From JANRKH01 sp964351245 (GTDB lineage Bacteria > Pseudomonadota > Alphaproteobacteria > Rickettsiales > Rickettsiaceae), in NCBI GenBank assembly GCA_964351245.1, contig CAYGNF010000037.1, forward strand, positions 1 through 9,726: 9,726 nt of DNA, written 5' to 3'. Shown here in pieces: positions 5,377 to 9,726 of the stretch. The notes below the pieces were generated by a model, which worked only from the letters and a program-made list of their open reading frames with translations, ran no database searches and had not been told where the DNA came from. Both the position numbers and the translations under genes were made by a program. The first letter of the stretch is position 1, and each line of letters begins with the position of its first letter.

Positions 5377-6015
5377 ATGATTATTTCTTGTCCAAGTTGC
5401 AGCGCTGGGTTTTATGTATCTCCAGCTCAAATTGGTACTACAGGCAGAAGAGTGAAATGCTCAAAATGCAAAAATATTTGGCACGCATGTATCCCTCGGG
5501 ATGCATTAGTAAAAGAGGATGTAATTGTCCAAAAATCTATACTCAATAACATAATCACGGGATATAATTTACCTACTGTAATTCCGATTGAGATACATTA
5601 TATTTTATATATCGTGCCGGTAATATTTTCTACCTTAATTATGGTAACAATATGGCTCTTATATCCAGGACTTACAGATAAAGTTGGTATATGCGGCACA
5701 ATGTGTGCTGGCAAAAATATGAAAATAGAAAATGTAATATATGATTTTGATAAAAGCACTAATAATCTTAATATCAGATATAATATCACGAATATTGGAG
5801 ATGAGAAATCTCCCATACCTCTGGTAGAGATTTTTTTATCCGATAAGCATAAAGTCAAGTTGACATCACTTACTGCCGATCCTAATAAGCTTGGGAGTAT
5901 GGTTCTTAGTCCGGGGAAGTCAATATCGGCAAAGACGGCATTTGCTCAAATTTCTCCTGAGGCACAATATTTACAGATTAGACTCGGAAGTTATATGAAA
6001 TTTTTGTTCAGATAA
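5377..6015 (+). CDS. MJ0042-type zinc-ribbon, single-pass membrane protein with DUF3426-like domain
   Basis: A 212-residue protein. The N-terminal MIISCPSCSAGFYVSPAQIG with KCSKCKNIW forms an MJ0042 zinc ribbon (Cys5, Cys8, Cys28, Cys31). A linker leads to one membrane segment (about 73-97). The rest (about 110-212) is beta-rich, with LNIRYNITNIGDEKSPIPLVEIFLSD and SPGKSISAKTAF segments, like the DUF3426/FxLYD-type sandwich often fused to this ribbon in proteobacteria. The expected topology is ribbon in the cytoplasm and sandwich in the periplasm. Two additional cysteines just after the membrane segment (Cys106, Cys110) could form a disulfide. The biochemical role of this family is not established, and I do not assign one. 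It is the first gene of a three-gene operon, with a good ribosome site (AGGA at 5367-5370) and an extended -10 upstream. Domain calls are confident for the ribbon and membrane segment, moderate for the C-terminal domain. Confidence 0.85.
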   Translation: MIISCPSCSAGFYVSPAQIGTTGRRVKCSKCKNIWHACIPRDALVKEDVIVQKSILNNIITGYNLPTVIPIEIHYILYIVPVIFSTLIMVTIWLLYPGLTDKVGICGTMCAGKNMKIENVIYDFDKSTNNLNIRYNITNIGDEKSPIPLVEIFLSDKHKVKLTSLTADPNKLGSMVLSPGKSISAKTAFAQISPEAQYLQIRLGSYMKFLFR

Positions 6016-6016
6016 G

Positions 6017-6550
6017 ATGATGAAAACACCCCATTACCCTCAAAAGCAGTTATCGTATCCCGGACCTTTTCTGAGATTAATATCAATGTCATTAGATGTA
6101 ATCTTGCTCGTATTTATTGCGTCCCTTGTTATGCCGATAATAACTCTAAGTTTATTTTCCTGGATCTTTGCAGATGGTGTGGAGGCTGTAGGAATGCCAG
6201 TTAAATCTCTGGAAGACATAAGGCTTCTAATGACATCACAAGATTTTATTGCAAAAATTACCATACAGCACTTTGTAAGATTATTTTTTTATTGTTTAGC
6301 GATACAGTTTTTTTTGGTATCATTCTATTTTGTATATTGCTGGCATAAATTTGGTACTACTCCAGGTAAAGTAATTTTTAGAATGAAGGTTGTAGATATA
6401 GAAACTCATAATAATCTTTCATTAACTAGATCTATTACTAGATATTGTGGTTATCTCCTAAGTATCCCGAGTTTACTCTCTATCGTGATATCTAAAAATA
6501 GAAGAGGATTGCACGATTATTTAGCAAAATCCATAGTCATAAAGATTTAA
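6017..6550 (+). CDS. RDD family integral membrane protein
   Basis: A 177-residue membrane protein with the RDD signature. PGPFLRLISMSLDVILL at 15-31 has the conserved Arg20 and Asp27. FGTTPGKVIFRMKVVD (112-127) follows the second membrane segment, and NRRGLHDYLAKSIVIK (161-176) carries the second conserved Asp (167). Membrane segments are at about 26-50, 88-109 and 143-158. A 35-residue loop after the first segment (about 52-86) contains a charged stretch and is long for a small RDD protein. Some RDD proteins have been linked to ion or proton antiport, but the family as a whole has no single known function. The start overlaps no gene: the upstream stop is followed by one G and then ATGATG, so either Met may initiate, most likely by translational coupling because no clear Shine-Dalgarno is present. 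Confidence 0.87.
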   Translation: MMKTPHYPQKQLSYPGPFLRLISMSLDVILLVFIASLVMPIITLSLFSWIFADGVEAVGMPVKSLEDIRLLMTSQDFIAKITIQHFVRLFFYCLAIQFFLVSFYFVYCWHKFGTTPGKVIFRMKVVDIETHNNLSLTRSITRYCGYLLSIPSLLSIVISKNRRGLHDYLAKSIVIKI

Positions 6551-6551
6551 G

Positions 6552-7214
6552 ATGAATATTTTTTTAAATAAATGGTTATCTGATATTTATTTCATATCTT
6601 CTGGCCTAATTATCAACATACAACTTACTATTCTTGCTGTATTTTTCGGTATTCTTATAGCCATTACTCTAGCTATTGCCAAAGTGAGTCGATATAATAC
6701 CTTAAGATTATTTGCGGCTTTTTATACATCAATTTTTAGAGGTACTCCTCTCATCATACAACTCAGTTTGATATATTATGTTTTGCCTAGTGTCTTAGGT
6801 CTAAGAATCAATACTTTTACCGCATCAATAATTTCTTTATCCTTAAATTCTGGGGCTTATGTTTCTGAGATCTTCAGAAGCGGTATTAATTCTATTAGCA
6901 AAGGGCAAATGGAAGTATGCACAACTCTTGGAATTTCAAGATATTATGCATATAGAGATATTATTTTACCACAAGCATTAAGGCAGATATTCCCATCTCT
7001 TGTAAATGAAGTCATAAATATGCTTAAAGAAACTTCAGTAATATCAATAATAGGGGAAGTAGAAATTTTAAGAAGAGCGCAGTTAGTGGCCGGGCAAAGA
7101 TATGATTATTTTGTGCCTCTGATTACTTGTGCTTTATCCTATTATATAGTGGTGCTTGTGCTAGTGTGGATGGCAAGTTATTTAGAAAAGAGACTATCTT
7201 TGAATTCACAATAA
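6552..7214 (+). CDS. glnP: Amino-acid ABC transporter permease, GlnP/HisM type
   Basis: A 220-residue inner-membrane permease of the polar amino-acid uptake family. It has about five membrane segments (roughly 17-43, 53-80, 88-108, 150-170 and 188-210). The signature SIFRGTPLIIQL (60-71) and the EAA loop, with EVCTTLGISRYYAYRDIILPQALRQ (residues 121-145), are well preserved; the loop docks on the ATPase subunit. Glutamine is the substrate usually assigned to rickettsial homologues, but arginine, histidine or glutamate cannot be excluded from the permease alone. No ATPase (GlnQ) or periplasmic binding protein gene lies next to it in this window, so the rest of the transporter must be encoded elsewhere. 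It starts one base after the RDD gene stop (TAAGATG), repeating the previous junction, which marks it as the third gene of the same operon and probably translationally coupled. Confidence 0.92.
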   Translation: MNIFLNKWLSDIYFISSGLIINIQLTILAVFFGILIAITLAIAKVSRYNTLRLFAAFYTSIFRGTPLIIQLSLIYYVLPSVLGLRINTFTASIISLSLNSGAYVSEIFRSGINSISKGQMEVCTTLGISRYYAYRDIILPQALRQIFPSLVNEVINMLKETSVISIIGEVEILRRAQLVAGQRYDYFVPLITCALSYYIVVLVLVWMASYLEKRLSLNSQ

Positions 7215-7216
7215 AT

Positions 7217-7286
7217 ATAGTGCATTATACCGAATTATATGATGCAGAGTTAGATGTTTAGTCCCAAATAATAATAGTGTATTATA
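7217..7286. repeat. Pair of 13-base direct repeats
   Basis: ATAGTGCATTATA (7217-7229) and ATAGTGTATTATA (7274-7286) differ at one base and start 57 bases apart. No third copy was seen in the window. The spacing is near five to six helical turns. They may be paired binding sites or a chance duplication in AT-rich DNA. Confidence 0.4.
7221..7246 (+). terminator. Weak bulged hairpin after glnP
   Basis: TGCAT-TATA (7221-7229) can pair with TATA-TG-ATGCA (7236-7246) with a two-base bulge and a six-base loop. It begins seven bases after the glnP stop codon, the right place for an operon end. There is no following T run, so intrinsic termination is doubtful; it may only protect the 3' end. Confidence 0.22.
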
Positions 7287-7344
7287 TGAAGATACTCATG
7301 CTTTTGAGAATATCATCAATAAAAAATTAAATTATTAAAAAAAT

Positions 7345-7390
7345 TATCTCAAGAAATTATTTAATATATAATATTATTAACAATGAGATA
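7345..7390. repeat. Nested inverted repeats upstream of topA
   Basis: The outer arms TATCTCA (7345-7351) and TGAGATA (7384-7390) are exact reverse complements, enclosing 32 bases of almost only A and T. Inside, TTAATA (7361-7366) and TATTAA (7375-7380) form a second exact pair. The arrangement could extrude as a cruciform or serve as a two-part operator about 100-150 bases upstream of topA. Confidence 0.42.
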
Positions 7391-7419
7391 GAAAAATTTC
7401 TTCAAAATCCATTTTTAAT

Positions 7420-7447
7420 TTGAAATTACATGCCTTTGCATTATAAG
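7420..7447 (+). promoter_or_regulatory. Candidate topA promoter
   Basis: TTGAAA (7420-7425) lies 16 bases upstream of TATAAG (7442-7447), predicting a start near 7454 and a leader of about 40 bases. The -35 overlaps the palindrome TAATTT-G-AAATTA (7416-7428), so a dimer bound there would block it. It is the best-spaced match upstream of topA that leaves room for a leader. Confidence 0.38.
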
Positions 7448-7495
7448 CTTGATATACCGAATATTGCGGCAAAGAAAGTAAACTAATAATGTACA

Positions 7496-9726
7496 ATGAA
7501 ACTAGTGGTAGTCGAATCGCCATCTAAAGCGAAGACAATAAATAAATATTTAGGAAAAGATTTTAAGGTAGAAGCTTCGTATGGCCATATTTGCGACCTT
7601 CCTTCTAAAAATGGATCTGTTTTGCCAGATCAAAATTTTGAAATGAGATATACTGTTTCTCCAAAGAGCGAAAACCACGTCAAAAAACTATGTGAACTCG
7701 CTGCAAAATCAGGGGAAATAATACTCGCAACTGATCCAGATAGAGAAGGAGAGGCGATCTCATGGCATGTGATAAATGTTTTGCAAGAAAATGGCGCAAT
7801 CACTGCAGATACAAAAATTTCAAGGGTGGCATTTAATGAGATTACTAAAAAATCCGTTTTAGAATCTATAAAAAATCCACGAGAAATAGATCAGCATCTT
7901 GTTGATGCTCAGCAAGCAAGAAGAGCCCTTGATTATCTGGTGGGATTTAACTTATCCCCAGTGTTATGGAGAAAGCTACCTGGTGCAAAATCAGCAGGTA
8001 GAGTGCAATCTGTAGCATTAAGATTTATTTGCGAAAGAGAAGCCGAAATTGAACGATTTAAGTCTACAGAATATTGGGATATTTTTGCTAATATCACAGA
8101 AAAGCGCAAGAATTTCTCAGCAAAACTTCACGAATACGAGCGTCAGAAGTTAGAGAAATTCTCTATACCAAATGAAGATCACGCAAATCAAATATTAGAA
8201 CGTTTGGAGCAAATTAAGGTTTGGCAAGTAGCAAAAATTGAACAAAAACGGCAAAAAAGAAACCCATCTCCTCCCTTTACTACATCTACCTTACAACAAG
8301 AGGCTTCTCGTAAGCTTGGCTTAAGTGCAAGGAAAACTATGCAAATTGCTCAAAAATTATACGAGGGTATTGACATAGGATCAGAAACGGTTGGATTAAT
8401 CACTTATATGAGAACAGACGGAGTGTACATTGCAGATGAAGCAATCAAATCCATAAGAAAATATATATCAGGTGAGTTTGGGAATGATTATCTACCAGCT
8501 CAGCCTAAAATTTATAAAACCAAATCGAAAAATGCGCAAGAGGCTCACGAAGCAATAAGACCTACAAATATTGATTTACTACCCAAGGATCTTAGCAAAT
8601 ATCTGAGACCTGAAGAACTAAAGCTATATGAATTAATATGGAAAAGAACTCTAGCTTCGCAAATGAATAATGCAGAGCTAGAAACCATGATTGTTGATAT
8701 CAAATCTGACAATGGCGCTCATACACTCAAAGCAACTGGTACAGTGATAGTTTTTGATGGTTTTTATAAATTGTACAAAGAAGGGGTTGATGATGAGTCC
8801 GATCAAGAGGATAATAAAATTTTACCTCATATGGTTGTGAATCAAGAGGTGAGTATCAAAGATATTATTACAAAGCAGCATTTTACCGAGCCTCCACCTA
8901 GATACAATGAAGCAAGTCTTGTGAAAAAATTAGAAGAGCTTGGTATTGGTAGGCCCTCTACTTACGCGTCAATAATCTCCGTAATACAGGACAGAGAATA
9001 TGTTAAATTAGAAAAAAAGAGATTTATACCAGAAGAAAGAGGGAGGTTAGTTACAGCGTTTTTGACAAAGTTTTTTTCTAGATATGTAGAATATGATTTT
9101 ACTGCAAATTTAGAAGAAGAGCTAGATAGAATAGCAATGGGGCAAGTAGTATGGAAAGATGTTCTGCATGATTTTTGGGGAGGATTTCAAGAAAATGTTG
9201 AATCAACTACCGCATTAAAAATGACCGATGTTATTAATAGTCTTGATGAAATATTAGAAGATCATTTATTTCCAAAAGATAATAATAAAGATCCCAGGAT
9301 ATGTCCTGCTTGTACTGATGGTAGGCTGAGCTTAAAGATCAGTAAATTTGGCGCTTTTATTTCATGCTCCAATTATCCTGAGTGTAACCATAAAACTAGC
9401 ATACAATCATCTAGCTCAAAAGATGATGAAATCGGCGCCGTAGAAAATTCATCTCAGAAAGATCGGGAGCTCGGCGTTTATCTTGGTAAAACTATCATGT
9501 TAAAAAAAGGCCCATATGGATTTTATGTAGAACTAGTAGAAGAAGATAAGACTATTAAGCCCAAAAGAGCCCCCTTGCCTCCATCCATTAAGCCTCAAGA
9601 CTTGAATTTAGATACGGCAGTGAATCTTATAGCTCTTCCTAAAATTCTCGGTAAAAATGATGAAGATTCCGATGTATCGATTGGGATAGGCAAATTTGGT
9701 CCTTATATCAAGTGTGGCAATAAGTT
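7496..9726 (+). CDS. topA: DNA topoisomerase I, type IA (3' end outside window)
   Basis: TopA relaxes negative supercoils by single-strand passage through a 5'-phosphotyrosine intermediate. The frame is uninterrupted for 743 codons and runs off the window. The TOPRIM domain begins at the N-terminus (ESPSKAKTI, 7-15) and contains the metal-binding DPDREGE at 80-86. The catalytic tyrosine is Tyr304 in ITYMRTDG, and HEAIRPT and GIGRPSTYA-like segments of the type IA core follow. A C4 zinc ribbon is present (Cys603, Cys606, Cys624, Cys630). After it come repeated KxGxYGFYVE and KFGPYIKCG segments of the alphaproteobacterial C-terminal repeat type. The rickettsial proteins I recall are a little under 800 residues, so only a short part should be missing. 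The start is ATG at 7496; no Shine-Dalgarno is at normal distance (the nearest purine run, AAAGAAAG, is 17 bases upstream). It is probably its own transcription unit. Confidence 0.96.
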   Translation, partial: MKLVVVESPSKAKTINKYLGKDFKVEASYGHICDLPSKNGSVLPDQNFEMRYTVSPKSENHVKKLCELAAKSGEIILATDPDREGEAISWHVINVLQENGAITADTKISRVAFNEITKKSVLESIKNPREIDQHLVDAQQARRALDYLVGFNLSPVLWRKLPGAKSAGRVQSVALRFICEREAEIERFKSTEYWDIFANITEKRKNFSAKLHEYERQKLEKFSIPNEDHANQILERLEQIKVWQVAKIEQKRQKRNPSPPFTTSTLQQEASRKLGLSARKTMQIAQKLYEGIDIGSETVGLITYMRTDGVYIADEAIKSIRKYISGEFGNDYLPAQPKIYKTKSKNAQEAHEAIRPTNIDLLPKDLSKYLRPEELKLYELIWKRTLASQMNNAELETMIVDIKSDNGAHTLKATGTVIVFDGFYKLYKEGVDDESDQEDNKILPHMVVNQEVSIKDIITKQHFTEPPPRYNEASLVKKLEELGIGRPSTYASIISVIQDREYVKLEKKRFIPEERGRLVTAFLTKFFSRYVEYDFTANLEEELDRIAMGQVVWKDVLHDFWGGFQENVESTTALKMTDVINSLDEILEDHLFPKDNNKDPRICPACTDGRLSLKISKFGAFISCSNYPECNHKTSIQSSSSKDDEIGAVENSSQKDRELGVYLGKTIMLKKGPYGFYVELVEEDKTIKPKRAPLPPSIKPQDLNLDTAVNLIALPKILGKNDEDSDVSIGIGKFGPYIKCGNK

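Larger units (their letters stand above)
7215..7495. other. AT-rich spacer between glnP and topA
   Basis: This is 281 bases with no supported gene on either strand. It contains a bulged hairpin just after glnP (7221-7246), two near-identical 13-base direct repeats (7217-7229 and 7274-7286), nested inverted repeats in an almost pure AT stretch (7345-7390), a short perfect palindrome (7416-7428) and a promoter candidate for topA (7420-7447). The stretch around 7320-7380 has A and T tracts likely to bend or melt easily. Confidence 0.5.

Noticed and set aside
5598..5858. Minus-strand frame within the zinc-ribbon gene
   Set aside because: It is the reverse of the membrane segment and start of the periplasmic domain; no independent evidence.
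6040..6264. Minus-strand frame within the RDD gene
   Set aside because: It is antisense to the RDD signature and lacks any recognisable feature.
7489..7491. Alternative topA start at an ATG seven bases upstream
   Set aside because: It is in a different frame from the TOPRIM domain.
7215..7495. CRISPR array or mobile element end suggested by repeated AT-rich words
   Set aside because: There are only two copies of the 13-base repeat, no regular spacers, no terminal repeats and no transposase.

Overview
The window looks like chromosomal DNA from an AT-rich, intracellular-type alphaproteobacterium, most likely a member or relative of the Rickettsiales. This rests on the low GC (roughly one third by eye), the short genes, and a set of alphaproteobacterial families: an Hda/DnaA-like ATPase, a GST-fold protein of the FzlA type, an MJ0042 zinc-ribbon membrane protein, DapD, a GlnP-type permease and TopA. 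The genus cannot be named from the sequence alone.

Layout. (1) 1-401, plus: the 3' end of an hda-like replication regulator. (2) 422-2942, minus, convergent with it: an outer-membrane-type protein with a signal peptide, followed with a long overlap by a processive family 2 glycosyltransferase. The pair resembles the XagA/XagB exopolysaccharide and adhesion modules of free-living proteobacteria and is the most unexpected content here. (3) 3228-3503, minus: a single HU-family histone-like protein flanked by two AT-rich intergenic stretches with several inverted repeats. (4) 3793-5296, minus: dapD followed after one base by an fzlA-like gene, which links diaminopimelate synthesis for peptidoglycan and lysine to a predicted FtsZ-associated division factor. 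(5) 5297-5376: a compact divergent promoter region with an inverted repeat over the -10 boxes. (6) 5377-7214, plus: a three-gene operon with one-base gaps (MJ0042 zinc-ribbon membrane protein, RDD membrane protein, GlnP-type amino-acid permease). (7) 7215-7495: an AT-rich spacer with direct and nested inverted repeats. (8) 7496-9726, plus: topA, intact as far as the window edge but missing its 3' end.

Most genes are core functions (replication control, nucleoid structure, supercoiling, wall precursor synthesis, division, nutrient uptake). The XagA/XagB-like pair is the accessory element: a predicted inner-membrane polysaccharide synthase plus an outer-membrane partner, with two non-routine translation features (a TTG or GTG start and a 71-base gene overlap). 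No RNA genes, CRISPR arrays, insertion sequences or prophage genes were seen.
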